Assembly (NCBI GenBank): GCA_024682115.1
Contig: JAIKZO010000046.1
Location: 1-64,000, forward strand
Origin: Lachnospiraceae bacterium
GTDB taxonomy: Bacteria > Bacillota > Clostridia > Lachnospirales > Lachnospiraceae
DNA: 64,000 nt
Direction of reading: 5' to 3'
The position numbers and the translations under genes were made by a program. The stretch's first letter is position 1, and each line of letters opens with the position of its first letter. The notes below the pieces were generated by a model that was not told the origin of the DNA, searched no databases, and saw only the letters and a program-made list of their open reading frames with translations. Shown one piece after another: positions 18,965 through 28,791 of this stretch.

Positions 18965-20076
18965 AGATAATACATTGTGCGGATATACATCTTGATTCGA
19001 GGATGACATCCAATCTGAAAGGGAATCAGGCCAAAGAAAGAAAGCACGAGCTTATCGGCACGTTTCTTAAGATGATAGAATATGCGGTCGGAGAAGGGGT
19101 TTCTGCGATCATCATCGCAGGCGATCTTTTTGATACCGATTATTTTTCTTCAACGACCGCTAATGAGGTCGTAAATGCGATCACATCTCACCCGGGGATA
19201 GCATTTTACTATCTTAAAGGAAATCACGGCGGCGGAGACCGTTTTATAAACGAACTGGATGAGATCCCGTCAAACCTTTATCTGTTCGGTAACGAATGGA
19301 AGACATACATTCTTTCGGATAACGGCAGATCGAAGATCACATTATCCGGGATCGAACTCGTCAAAGAAAACAGCGGTACGGCCTGCGCTATGCTTAACCT
19401 CGATCCGGATGACCTTAATATCGTGACACTTCACGGTCAGGCGGAAACCTATAATTCCGAACACTCGCCGGAAGCTATAGGTCTTAACGAGCTTAGGAAT
19501 AAGAGTATAGATTACCTTGCGTTGGGACATTTCCACGAATATCAAACGGGAGATATCCCTCCCAGGGGAACATATTGCTACTGCGGCTGTCTTGAGGGCA
19601 GGGGCTTTGATGAGTGCGGCCGCCACGGCTTTATCCTGCTTGATATAAACGATGACGATCACAGGGACTGGAAGTATGAGTTAAAGGACATATCAAAAAG
19701 AAAGATATTCGAACTGAAAGTGGATATCAGTGACTGCACAGATACTCCCGGGATAAATAACAGGATACTTGCATCCGCTGCGGAAAACGGATGCAGTGAA
19801 AATGATCTTGTTAAAGTCGTCCTTACCGGCAGTGTCGATATGGACTGTGAAAAGAACATCGAATATCTTACTCAGAAACTGAATGAAAAATTCTACTTTG
19901 CCAAAGTCGAGGATAAAACGAAGATACTTATCGATTATGCCGATTATGAACTGGAAGCGTCATTAAAGGGAGAGTTCGTACGGCTTGTAAGGGGCGATGA
20001 GAGCATCGGCGACGAAGAAAAAGCCGAGATAATCAGATACGGGATCAAAGCACTTAACGGAGAGGATTTCGAATAA
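18961..20076 (+). CDS. SbcD/YhaO-like metallophosphoesterase
   Basis: MKIIHCADIHLDSRM, IIAGDLFDTDYFS, LKGNHGGGD, VTLHGQAE, LALGHFH metallophosphoesterase motifs; overlaps next gene. Confidence 0.9.
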   Translation: MKIIHCADIHLDSRMTSNLKGNQAKERKHELIGTFLKMIEYAVGEGVSAIIIAGDLFDTDYFSSTTANEVVNAITSHPGIAFYYLKGNHGGGDRFINELDEIPSNLYLFGNEWKTYILSDNGRSKITLSGIELVKENSGTACAMLNLDPDDLNIVTLHGQAETYNSEHSPEAIGLNELRNKSIDYLALGHFHEYQTGDIPPRGTYCYCGCLEGRGFDECGRHGFILLDINDDDHRDWKYELKDISKRKIFELKVDISDCTDTPGINNRILASAAENGCSENDLVKVVLTGSVDMDCEKNIEYLTQKLNEKFYFAKVEDKTKILIDYADYELEASLKGEFVRLVRGDESIGDEEKAEIIRYGIKALNGEDFE

Positions 20077-22358
20077 TGAGACTGGTAAGCTGCCATATAG
20101 ACAATTTCGGAAAGATCAGCGGTCTTGATCATTCTTTTGATCAGGGGACGAACATCATCCATGAAGATAACGGATGGGGTAAGAGCACTCTTGCCACTTT
20201 CATCAGAGTCATGTTCTACGGATTTTTGGGTGAGAGGACCCGCGACGAAAACGAGAACGAACGTAAGAAATATTATCCCTGGCAATCGGGTGCTTACGGA
20301 GGGAATATAGTATTTTCGGTTCGGGGTAAAACATATCGTCTCGAGCGCTTTTTTGACGCAAAGAAGGCAGCTTCGGATATATTCAGGCTTTATGATAATG
20401 ACACAAATCTTGAGAGCGATGATTACTCTGTAAACATTGGTGAACAGCTCTTCGGTATAGATATCGATTCGTTCCTTAATACTGTTTTCATCAGGCAGCA
20501 GAGCTGCGGAACGGATGTTACGAGCGGAGTAAAGGCCAAGATAGGCGATGTTTCCGATGAGACAGCGGACATGGGAAACTATGATGATGCCTACCAGAAG
20601 ATAAAAAAGACACTGGACTCTCTTACTCCAAACAGAGCTACGGGAAGGATATCAAAGCTTGATTCATCCATAGCAATTCTTAAGGAAGAGATAAGAGGTA
20701 AAGATGCCCTTAAGGCAAACCTTGATGAGATGGAAAGGAAAATGGGTGAACTTAAGGAAGAAAGAAGCGCCCTTGAAAAGAAGAAAGCTTCCCTGCAGGA
20801 ACAGATAAATACCGAAAGCACCAGGAATGACATCAGGGTGGAAGCGGAAAAGTATAACGCGATCATAAATTCCGAAAACGCCGTAAAGGAAAAGTATGAT
20901 GAAAAGCTTAAGTTTTTCCCGGGCGAGGTTCCGGATGCGGAGAAGGTTGAGGATATCATTCTTGTTTCCGAAGAACTTGAAACCGTTATAAGGCAGAGAG
21001 ACGACAATTCATTTACCGAAGACGAGAAGGCTTCGTATGAGATATCGTCAAATAAGTTTTCTTCGGGGATACCTTCCGAGGATGATATCGATTCCATGGA
21101 GGAAGCGATAAACGATCTGGACAGGGCAAAGAGCAGGGAAAATGAAAGAGCGATCCGTGTGGCCGAAGACATCAGGAAAAACCGTAATGCTTCGGTGATA
21201 AGGCTGACAGGGCTTGCTGTTGCGATCGTACTTCTGGCCGTTGCGGGAGCATTGCTCATCTTTACGGAAGATAAGACCGTGCCTGTGATCCTTTTTGTTG
21301 CGGGCGTGCTTTTGGGACTTATACCTTTGCTGTTTGTTAAGAAAATAAAGACTGATCCGGAAGAAGGATCTGCCAAAGAATTGATTGCCGAAGAGGAAGA
21401 CCGCGTAGAGGATTTCTTTGAAAGATTCGGTTACGGATCTTCGGATGCTTCCTACCAGAAGAGACTTTTTTCACTGAAGAGCGAGAAAGGATCTTTTAAG
21501 CGACTCATGGATAAGAAGGAAAGATATGATGAAGCGGAGCGTAAAGCGGATATCCTCAGAACGACCGTAAAGGAATTTATGTCAGGATACGGTTTTACCG
21601 TCACGGAAAATGTAAGGCAGAGCCTTATGAAGATAAGGGATCATGCCAAGGACGTAAAAGAACTCGGAGCAGAGCTTGAGGCCGAGAACAAAAAAAGGCA
21701 GCGCTACGAAGAAGAACATGATGTATCAAAGTTTACGGGCGGGAGCAAAGAAGGATCTGTTTCCCTGGAGGATCTTAACGGGCAGCTTAATGACCTTATC
21801 GACAGGATCGAGGGAATAAACCGGTCGGAGAGCCAGCTTAAGGACAATATAGGATCTTCATCCGAAAAACTTGAACTGATAGAGAACAGGGAGATCGAAC
21901 TTAAGGAAAAAGAAGAAGAACGCGAAGCTTTATTCCGGCAGTTTGATCTGATGAGCAAAACCAGGGATTTTCTTGAAAAGGCAAAAGAGTCTTTTTCATC
22001 AAAATACATGGTTGAAATACTGGAGTCGTTTGAAAAGTATCACGACATGATCTCCGAAAGCGGAGAAAAATACGAGCTTGATGCCAACCTTAACATCAAA
22101 CTCAAGGATATAGGCGGAACACATGATATCAGATCCTTAAGTGAAGGCTATCAGGATATGGTCGGTCTTTGCAGGAGGATGGCGATGGTAGATGCTATGT
22201 ATGATCTTGAAAAACCGTTCCTTATCTTTGACGATCCGTTCGTCAACCTTGATGAGAGCAGACTTAAGGGCGCTATGGACTTTTTGGACAGACTCGGCAG
22301 CACCTATCAGATAATATATTTCAGCTGCCATGAGAGCAGATGCATATCGGGCCCTTAA
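20076..22358 (+). CDS. SbcC/Rad50/YhaN-like ATPase with internal transmembrane hairpin
   Basis: Walker A NGWGKSTLATFIRVMFYG, signature LSEGYQDMVGLCRRMAM, Walker B KPFLIFDDPFVNLD; TM pair in the middle of the coiled coil. Confidence 0.9.
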   Translation: MRLVSCHIDNFGKISGLDHSFDQGTNIIHEDNGWGKSTLATFIRVMFYGFLGERTRDENENERKKYYPWQSGAYGGNIVFSVRGKTYRLERFFDAKKAASDIFRLYDNDTNLESDDYSVNIGEQLFGIDIDSFLNTVFIRQQSCGTDVTSGVKAKIGDVSDETADMGNYDDAYQKIKKTLDSLTPNRATGRISKLDSSIAILKEEIRGKDALKANLDEMERKMGELKEERSALEKKKASLQEQINTESTRNDIRVEAEKYNAIINSENAVKEKYDEKLKFFPGEVPDAEKVEDIILVSEELETVIRQRDDNSFTEDEKASYEISSNKFSSGIPSEDDIDSMEEAINDLDRAKSRENERAIRVAEDIRKNRNASVIRLTGLAVAIVLLAVAGALLIFTEDKTVPVILFVAGVLLGLIPLLFVKKIKTDPEEGSAKELIAEEEDRVEDFFERFGYGSSDASYQKRLFSLKSEKGSFKRLMDKKERYDEAERKADILRTTVKEFMSGYGFTVTENVRQSLMKIRDHAKDVKELGAELEAENKKRQRYEEEHDVSKFTGGSKEGSVSLEDLNGQLNDLIDRIEGINRSESQLKDNIGSSSEKLELIENREIELKEKEEEREALFRQFDLMSKTRDFLEKAKESFSSKYMVEILESFEKYHDMISESGEKYELDANLNIKLKDIGGTHDIRSLSEGYQDMVGLCRRMAMVDAMYDLEKPFLIFDDPFVNLDESRLKGAMDFLDRLGSTYQIIYFSCHESRCISGP

Positions 22359-22388
22359 TTGCGGCAGAGCCGTAAGCAGGTATATAAT
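22359..22388 (+). promoter_or_regulatory. candidate sigma70-type promoter
   Basis: TTGCGG-N18-TATAAT; -10 box ends 6 bp before ATG 22395. Confidence 0.4.
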
Positions 22389-22394
22389 CAGAGT

Positions 22395-24194
22395 ATGTTT
22401 ATCAAGAGATTTATTAAGAGATATATTACAAACGAAGAATTGGAAGTCAGCCACAGACTGATGAATATCATACTGATGGTGGGAATTCTGGTCCTTCCCG
22501 TCTGCATTATCTTCGATGTGGCTCTGGGATCGGTTTCGGGAACGTTCGTCCCGCTGATGATTCTCTTTACCGTTTTCATGATCTCTTTTTTTATCGCGAA
22601 TTTCAAACACAGGGCGAACATTGCGGGAATAATCCTTACGGTCACAGCAAACGATATACTGGTTCCGTATCTGTATTTTATGGGCGGCGGAAGGTCTTCG
22701 AGCATGCCCTGCTGGCTTATCCTGGCTTCGGTGTTTTCATGGCTCCTTGTTAAAGGATGGCCCTGTATAGCCATATTCATAAGCAATATCATTGTCTATG
22801 CGGCTGCTTTCTATGTCGAATATGAATTTCCCGAATATGTGGAAAGACTTCCCGATGAAGAAAGCGAGATCATAGATACGGTATTTGGAATATATCTTAT
22901 CATCATGATGATCGGGATAATCTTTAAGTTCCAGAACAGACTTTATGAAAAGAAGAAAAAGGAGCTTGAGGAAAAGGAAAAAGAGCTGACCGAAACAAAC
23001 ATCAAACTTGAAAAGATGTCAGATGCCAAGAGCTTTTTCCTGGCGAGTATGTCGCATGAGATCCGCACTCCGATAAATGCGATCGTCGGCATGAACGAGA
23101 TGATCTTAAGAGACAGTAAGGAAGACTCCGTAGTAGAGTATGCGGAGAGCATTGAGCATGCATCGACTACACTGCTTTCGCTGGTGAACGACATCCTGGA
23201 CTTTTCAAAGATCGAGGCTGGACTCCTTGAGATAATCCCGGATAATTATGATACATATTATATCCTGAACGACTGCTATTCGATGCTTGAGATGCGTGCT
23301 TTCCAAAAGGGATTGAAGCTCAAGCTTGAAAATGATCCTGCTCTTCCCTCAAAATTATACGGAGATGAAAAGAGGATAAGGCAGATCATGATAAATCTCA
23401 TGACCAATGCCGTAAAATATACCGATAACGGGACCATTACGATAAGGGCAGGCTTCAGCAGACTCTCGGATGATGAGATACTGTTCATCATATCGGTTTC
23501 GGATACCGGACGCGGAATGTCCGAAGAGGGCATGCAGCATCTTTTCGATTCATATCAGAGGATAGATGAAAAGAAGAACAGGAATATCGAAGGAACCGGT
23601 CTGGGACTGGCCATAACAAAGCAGCTCATAGATCTTATGCACGGTGATATAACCGTAAAGAGCACTCTCGGAGAAGGTTCGACTTTTACGATAAGCATTC
23701 CGCAGAAGATCGTGTCGGATGTTCCTATGGGTTCCTTTGCAAGCAGGAGAAATCTCGATCCGTCGTCACCTGCTAAACACGGTGTCGGATTCAGGGCACC
23801 CGATGCCAAGATCCTCATCACGGATGATATCGCGATGAACCTTAAAGTCCTCACGATGCTGCTCAAGGATACGAGGATGCAGATGGATACCGCAAAGAGC
23901 GGAAAGGAATGTATCGAGAAGTATGAAGAAAAGCATTATGATCTGGTATTCCTCGATCATATGATGCCCGAGATGGACGGACTTGAGACACTAAAGATAC
24001 TTACCTGTACCGACAGGTATTTAAGAGAACACACACCGATCATCGCACTTACAGCCAATGCGATGGCAGGCGCCGACAAGATCTATCTTGATGCGGGATT
24101 CGACGATTATCTTACAAAGCCCGTTAAGAGCGCTGATCTCGAGGAGATGATCCTTAAGCACCTTCCCGACAATGTCAATATCATAAGGCAATGA
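22395..24194 (+). CDS. hybrid sensor histidine kinase / response regulator
   Basis: MSHEIRTPINAIVGMNEM, GTGLGLAITKQL, receiver DLVFLDHMMPEMDG; TM N-terminus. Confidence 0.9.
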   Translation: MFIKRFIKRYITNEELEVSHRLMNIILMVGILVLPVCIIFDVALGSVSGTFVPLMILFTVFMISFFIANFKHRANIAGIILTVTANDILVPYLYFMGGGRSSSMPCWLILASVFSWLLVKGWPCIAIFISNIIVYAAAFYVEYEFPEYVERLPDEESEIIDTVFGIYLIIMMIGIIFKFQNRLYEKKKKELEEKEKELTETNIKLEKMSDAKSFFLASMSHEIRTPINAIVGMNEMILRDSKEDSVVEYAESIEHASTTLLSLVNDILDFSKIEAGLLEIIPDNYDTYYILNDCYSMLEMRAFQKGLKLKLENDPALPSKLYGDEKRIRQIMINLMTNAVKYTDNGTITIRAGFSRLSDDEILFIISVSDTGRGMSEEGMQHLFDSYQRIDEKKNRNIEGTGLGLAITKQLIDLMHGDITVKSTLGEGSTFTISIPQKIVSDVPMGSFASRRNLDPSSPAKHGVGFRAPDAKILITDDIAMNLKVLTMLLKDTRMQMDTAKSGKECIEKYEEKHYDLVFLDHMMPEMDGLETLKILTCTDRYLREHTPIIALTANAMAGADKIYLDAGFDDYLTKPVKSADLEEMILKHLPDNVNIIRQ

Positions 24195-24198
24195 CCGG

Positions 24199-24876
24199 AT
24201 GAGAAAGTATAAAAGAAAACTCGCGATCTGCATATCGATGATAGTCATACTCCTAACGCTTGTTGGGCTTTTGGTGTATGAACACTTTTTCCCAATGACA
24301 AAAGCACCGGTAGGAGTGTGGGTATATTCCGAGGATGTTTCCGGAACAGCTTCTTCCGCGATGAGAGAGTGGTTCGGAAACGCAAATGAAGATCCTTCTT
24401 CGGGAGAGTTTTCCCTCGAAGAGCCCGTTTACGTTAACGTTATATTGCGTATCGGAAACGACGGAACTTATGAACAGTCCGTTGAAAAAGGCTCCTACGA
24501 TGCGGCAAGGGATGCTTTATATCAAAGCTGTGCGGCGGAACTCAAAAAAAGCATAAGCGCTCATCTTGAAGCTCTCGGAATGACCGGAGATGCGTCTCTT
24601 TCGGATGCCGAGGCGGAAGAACTCATTAATGAGGCAGTTTCCATGGGAAGCGTCGAATACTTAACGGTTGCGATCCCGGACATTATTCCTTCATACGAAG
24701 AGTATGTCAAAAAGTACGGCGATAAGGGAAACTATTCCGTAGGCGACCACAGCCTGACGCTCGGCAGCCGAAGTGCCGCGAAACTGATCTTTGACGGGGA
24801 GTCTCTTCTCCTCGATGATACACTTTATAAAAAACTGAGCGAAAAGGAGACCGGTAACGATGAGCTCACGAATTAA
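24199..24876 (+). CDS. membrane-anchored hypothetical protein
   Basis: N-terminal TM plus extracytoplasmic domain; overlaps downstream carboxypeptidase gene. Confidence 0.6.
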   Translation: MRKYKRKLAICISMIVILLTLVGLLVYEHFFPMTKAPVGVWVYSEDVSGTASSAMREWFGNANEDPSSGEFSLEEPVYVNVILRIGNDGTYEQSVEKGSYDAARDALYQSCAAELKKSISAHLEALGMTGDASLSDAEAEELINEAVSMGSVEYLTVAIPDIIPSYEEYVKKYGDKGNYSVGDHSLTLGSRSAAKLIFDGESLLLDDTLYKKLSEKETGNDELTN

Positions 24877-26314
24877 AAAAACGGTCGCCTTTTTTATGTC
24901 TCTGGCGCTCGCAATAATTCTTTTATATGTAAATCCCGTTGCCACTAATGCCATAACACATAAGGATATCGAGAACCTCACCCTGGAGATCCCCGACGGA
25001 ACGAGGTTCACGGTAAAGACCATACACTATTCGTATTTTAACAACAGGTTCGTATCGCTTCGCGATATGGCCTATGCGCTTGGCGGTACCGATAAAAAAT
25101 TTGCGGTAAGCGTTTCGGGCGGGGAGATCGTGATAAAGACAGGCTCGAAATACGAAAGCGCGGGCGGGGAAAACACCGGATTCGACACATCGGAATATAC
25201 GACAGAAGGATTAAAGATAAACCCTATTAAGATCGACGGGAGAGAATGCAGGTATTATACGTTCCTCGGTAAGAATGCGGAAGGGATAAACGATGCATTC
25301 ATCAGTATCGCGGACCTTGCGATGCTCGTGGATGTAGATCTCGGGATCGATCCCGAAACGGGTATCCTTAAGATGGGTGCCGGAGATTTCTGCATAGACA
25401 TGGATGCGTACGAGAAACAGGGATTTTATTACGAAGTCTCAAGCGCTCTGGTGGGGGATGCAAGGACCGGAACAGTGTTTTCGGCTTTTAACGAAGATGT
25501 GTCGGTAAGTTGTGCGAGCACGACCAAACTCATGACCTATCTTTGTATAATGGATGCGGTTTCGGCGGGGGAAGCTTCCCTTGAAGATACTGTCGTGATC
25601 TCGGAAAAGGCAGCAGCTCTTTCACAGACCTCGGACGGAGTGATCAAGATGACCGCAGGACAAAAAGCTGGGCTGGGTGACATGCTCTATGCTATCCTTC
25701 TTCCTTCGAGCAACGAATCGGCTCTTGCGGTCGCCGAGCATATAGATGGGAGCGAGGAAGAGTTCGTAAAGAGAATGAACTTAAAGGTTAAGGAACTTAA
25801 CCTGAGCGATTCAACGGTCTTTTTTAACTGTCACGGACTTCCGGAGTATTCCGATACTGTGGCCGCATCAAAGATACAGAACAGGATAAGCGCATACGAT
25901 ATGTTCGTGCTTTCGGCTCATATCCTTAACAAATATCCCGAGATAAAGGAAATAACCTCAACACAGAAATACAAGCTCGAAGCGTTCGGACTCGAGATTG
26001 AGAATACCAATCCCCTGCTTTATAACATGCCGGGAATAGTCGGATTAAAGACGGGGACGACCAAAGCCTCGGGTGCAAGCCTTGTCTCTGCATATGATTA
26101 TGAAGATGAGGACGGGATACATACGATAGTTGCCGTTGAGTACGGAGCCGAGGATGCGACTGTAAGGAACACGGTTTCGGAGGTCCTCATAAGATACGGG
26201 ATCCAGTGTCTGGAAAAGGCCGGCTCCGCAGAGGCGAACGAAGAGGCGGGATTCCCCGGTACATACGAAGAACTTTTAAAAAGGATTGTGCTCTTTAAGA
26301 GCAGGAGCAGATAG
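24860..26314 (+). CDS. D-alanyl-D-alanine carboxypeptidase (PBP5/6-like, extra N-terminal domain)
   Basis: SCASTTKLMTYL (SxxK), SSNESALAV (SxN), GLKTGTT (KTG). Confidence 0.9.
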   Translation: MSSRIKKTVAFFMSLALAIILLYVNPVATNAITHKDIENLTLEIPDGTRFTVKTIHYSYFNNRFVSLRDMAYALGGTDKKFAVSVSGGEIVIKTGSKYESAGGENTGFDTSEYTTEGLKINPIKIDGRECRYYTFLGKNAEGINDAFISIADLAMLVDVDLGIDPETGILKMGAGDFCIDMDAYEKQGFYYEVSSALVGDARTGTVFSAFNEDVSVSCASTTKLMTYLCIMDAVSAGEASLEDTVVISEKAAALSQTSDGVIKMTAGQKAGLGDMLYAILLPSSNESALAVAEHIDGSEEEFVKRMNLKVKELNLSDSTVFFNCHGLPEYSDTVAASKIQNRISAYDMFVLSAHILNKYPEIKEITSTQKYKLEAFGLEIENTNPLLYNMPGIVGLKTGTTKASGASLVSAYDYEDEDGIHTIVAVEYGAEDATVRNTVSEVLIRYGIQCLEKAGSAEANEEAGFPGTYEELLKRIVLFKSRSR

Positions 26315-26325
26315 AAAGGAGAACC

Positions 26326-26973
26326 ATGACCAAACAGATAGCACTGACATTTGATGACGGTCCGAATACAACGACCACGATAGATGTTCTTGAGAAGTTA
26401 AAAAAATACAACGTTAGCGCAACGTTTTTCCTAATAGGCGATTCGATAAACGAAGAGTCCGAAAAGTCCGTTAAAAAGGCCGTCGAAATGGGGTGTGAGA
26501 TAGAGAACCATTCAAAGACGCATTCCGATATGCAAACGCTGGACGAACAGACGATAAAGGACGAGATAAAGTATACGACCGATGAGATAACAAGGATCAC
26601 GGGAAGAAAGCCGGAGTTTTTCAGGCCACCTTATATCTCCGTTAACGAGACCATGGTACAAAGTATCGACCTTCCCTTTATCTGCGGACACGGAGGAAGA
26701 GACTGGGAAGATGAGGTTTCGGCCGAAGAAAGGGCTTCGCTCATCCTTGATGCGGTCGATGACGGAAGCATCATACTGCTCCATGATATGCCCGGAAACG
26801 ATAAGACCGTGGAAGCGCTTGATATCATAATCCCTGAGCTTAAGGCGCGCGGATTTGAATTCGTTACGGTATCGGCATTGTTTAAGAACAAGGGTAAAAA
26901 GGCCGGCGTTCATAACGGAGTGGTATATTCCGATGTCGACCAGACACTCAGGTTTGACGATCCGCTGCCTTAG
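26326..26973 (+). CDS. polysaccharide deacetylase (NodB-like)
   Basis: IALTFDDGPN, ENHSKTHSDM (HSxxH), FFRPPY. Confidence 0.95.
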   Translation: MTKQIALTFDDGPNTTTTIDVLEKLKKYNVSATFFLIGDSINEESEKSVKKAVEMGCEIENHSKTHSDMQTLDEQTIKDEIKYTTDEITRITGRKPEFFRPPYISVNETMVQSIDLPFICGHGGRDWEDEVSAEERASLILDAVDDGSIILLHDMPGNDKTVEALDIIIPELKARGFEFVTVSALFKNKGKKAGVHNGVVYSDVDQTLRFDDPLP

Positions 26974-27015
26974 ATCATGGCGGATATCATAAGACCGTTT
27001 CATGGAAGATGAGAG

Positions 27016-27048
27016 ACGGACACTATATTTAGTGTCCGTTTTTTTTCG
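27016..27048 (+). terminator. Rho-independent terminator
   Basis: ACGGACACT-ATATTT-AGTGTCCGT followed by T9. Confidence 0.9.
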
Positions 27049-27230
27049 ATGATACCATATGTGTGGCATTTTTTTATGCAAAAATTTACATTATATGTGA
27101 AATATAACGGTATATTTGTGGAAAATGACAGTTGATTTAAAGCTCCAAACATACGAAAATATGTAAAAGTCGGGTTCGGAAACTGTTTTCTGATCCGGCA
27201 GGTCATGTTTTATGGCAAGGGAGTGATGTT

Positions 27231-27467
27231 ATGGAAAAAATGGAAAGAATAGTTGGACCGTCGAATTCATTTGACAACCGTGAGATCAGGCTGGAGAGGT
27301 CGAGACTGTCTTTTATGGGAAAGGATATATACAGCTTCATCTGGCACTGCAACGGTTCAAGGAGAACATTCCATTCGTTCGGACCTGATTTCGAAGCGGC
27401 GGTAGAAGAGTTCAAGAAAAGCTACCCCGACAGCAGAGGATGTCTGCTTGAGGTGCACTGCGCCTAA
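27231..27467 (+). CDS. small hypothetical protein
   Basis: 78-aa ORF with GGGAGTGATG SD; flanked by terminators on both sides. Confidence 0.6.
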   Translation: MEKMERIVGPSNSFDNREIRLERSRLSFMGKDIYSFIWHCNGSRRTFHSFGPDFEAAVEEFKKSYPDSRGCLLEVHCA

Positions 27468-27469
27468 TT

Positions 27470-27505
27470 AAAAAAGGGCCGTGGGTAAATCCCACGGCTC
27501 TTTTT
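27470..27505. terminator. bidirectional Rho-independent terminator
   Basis: AAAAAGGGCCGTGGG-TAAAT-CCCACGGCTCTTTTT between convergent genes. Confidence 0.9.
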
Positions 27506-27513
27506 ATATCGGT

Positions 27514-28662
27514 TTAGTGTATCACAACCTCATCCCATGTGTCGTCGGGCACGATGGCTATGTACGTCTTCCCTGTGTTCAGCACGATCTCTTTTCCGTT
27601 ATCGGTATTCGTATATACCGTGACCGCCGTCTCTCCGTTCTTTATCCACATGATCGGGACCGCCTCACCGTTTGTAAGGAAGTACCCGTGATCTCCCTGA
27701 CCTATTACGTTATAGATAAGATACCCGTTCTCATCGAGCTGTGCAAATGAGCAGCCCTGGATGATGACGTTCTTGAAAGAAGATATCTCGCCGGTAAGCT
27801 CATCTATATGGCCGTCGCCGTATTCGTAATATTCGTACAGACCGGTCTCCTCGTTATACTTAAGGTTCGACTGGTTGTGATAGAAGGGAAGCTCTACCGT
27901 GGTGGCAGGTGATACGCTTCCTTCATCCGAAAGCTTGTAATCATCGTTTGAGAAAGTAAAATGCGGCCCTTGGTAGAACTCGTTATATTCCTTGGAATAA
28001 CCCGCATCCTCGATACGTTTGTTAAGCCCGTCGAAGGTCTTTCCCTTTGAATTCGTATATTCTTCGGGAGTCACATACTCGGTAAACTCAAGTGACTTGC
28101 CGTTCGGTATCCTTGCAAATCCGCCGCTTAGGTTATTGACGTAATCCTTTGCGTAGTATTCGTCGTTATAGAAAGGACCGCCGTCATGGACGAGGATCGC
28201 ATTATACTCGGCAGCGAGCATGAAGTTCGTAGGTCTGGTGCTTCGGATGCTTCCGAGCTGCTCGATGCTGTCGTAATCCTTGATCACGCACATGAGTCTC
28301 GTGATACGGTCGTTTGCGGTACTGTTCATGATCTCGTAAACGATATCCGCGCTGTTTACCCCGAAATGGGGAAGGGCGAGAGACTCGTTATCCACCATTG
28401 TCGCAATGGGGCGTTGGTTCATAAGCTCTTCGGGGATCCACTCGTTGGTGAGTTCGGATCTGTAACATCCCTCTACCACTTCCTCGATTTCTTCGGGAGT
28501 GGGTTCGGGAGTGGGTGAAGGCGGGATGGGCTCAACGTTTATCCCTACGGGTTCGCCTTCGGGCTTTACCATGCTCTGAACACTTTCGGAAGAGCAACCC
28601 ATGAGCAGGATCGTGAGCGCAAGCACGCCTACACAAAATATAGACAGTTTTTTGTTTTTCAT
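27514..28662 (-). CDS. DUF3048 (YerB-like) lipoprotein
   Basis: LTILLMGCSS lipobox; RPIATMVDNESLALPHFGVNSADIVYEI and RLMCVIKDYDSIEQLGSIRSTRP match DUF3048-type sequence. Confidence 0.85.
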   Translation of the reverse strand: MKNKKLSIFCVGVLALTILLMGCSSESVQSMVKPEGEPVGINVEPIPPSPTPEPTPEEIEEVVEGCYRSELTNEWIPEELMNQRPIATMVDNESLALPHFGVNSADIVYEIMNSTANDRITRLMCVIKDYDSIEQLGSIRSTRPTNFMLAAEYNAILVHDGGPFYNDEYYAKDYVNNLSGGFARIPNGKSLEFTEYVTPEEYTNSKGKTFDGLNKRIEDAGYSKEYNEFYQGPHFTFSNDDYKLSDEGSVSPATTVELPFYHNQSNLKYNEETGLYEYYEYGDGHIDELTGEISSFKNVIIQGCSFAQLDENGYLIYNVIGQGDHGYFLTNGEAVPIMWIKNGETAVTVYTNTDNGKEIVLNTGKTYIAIVPDDTWDEVVIH

Positions 28663-28791
28663 GATATCTCCTTTTATAATCGCATATCCGCATACCGCAA
28701 GGGATACACCCGATTTTGGGGCTGCGGATATAAATATCCCAACAATCTACATATTGTAACACATCTTTCAACTATGGTAAAATAGAAAAGC

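Noticed and set aside
20591-21376. Long Ser-rich minus-strand ORF of 261 aa
   Set aside because: Antisense of the coiled-coil SbcC-like gene; GAA/GAG/AAG-rich coding gives Ser/Phe-rich antisense frames.
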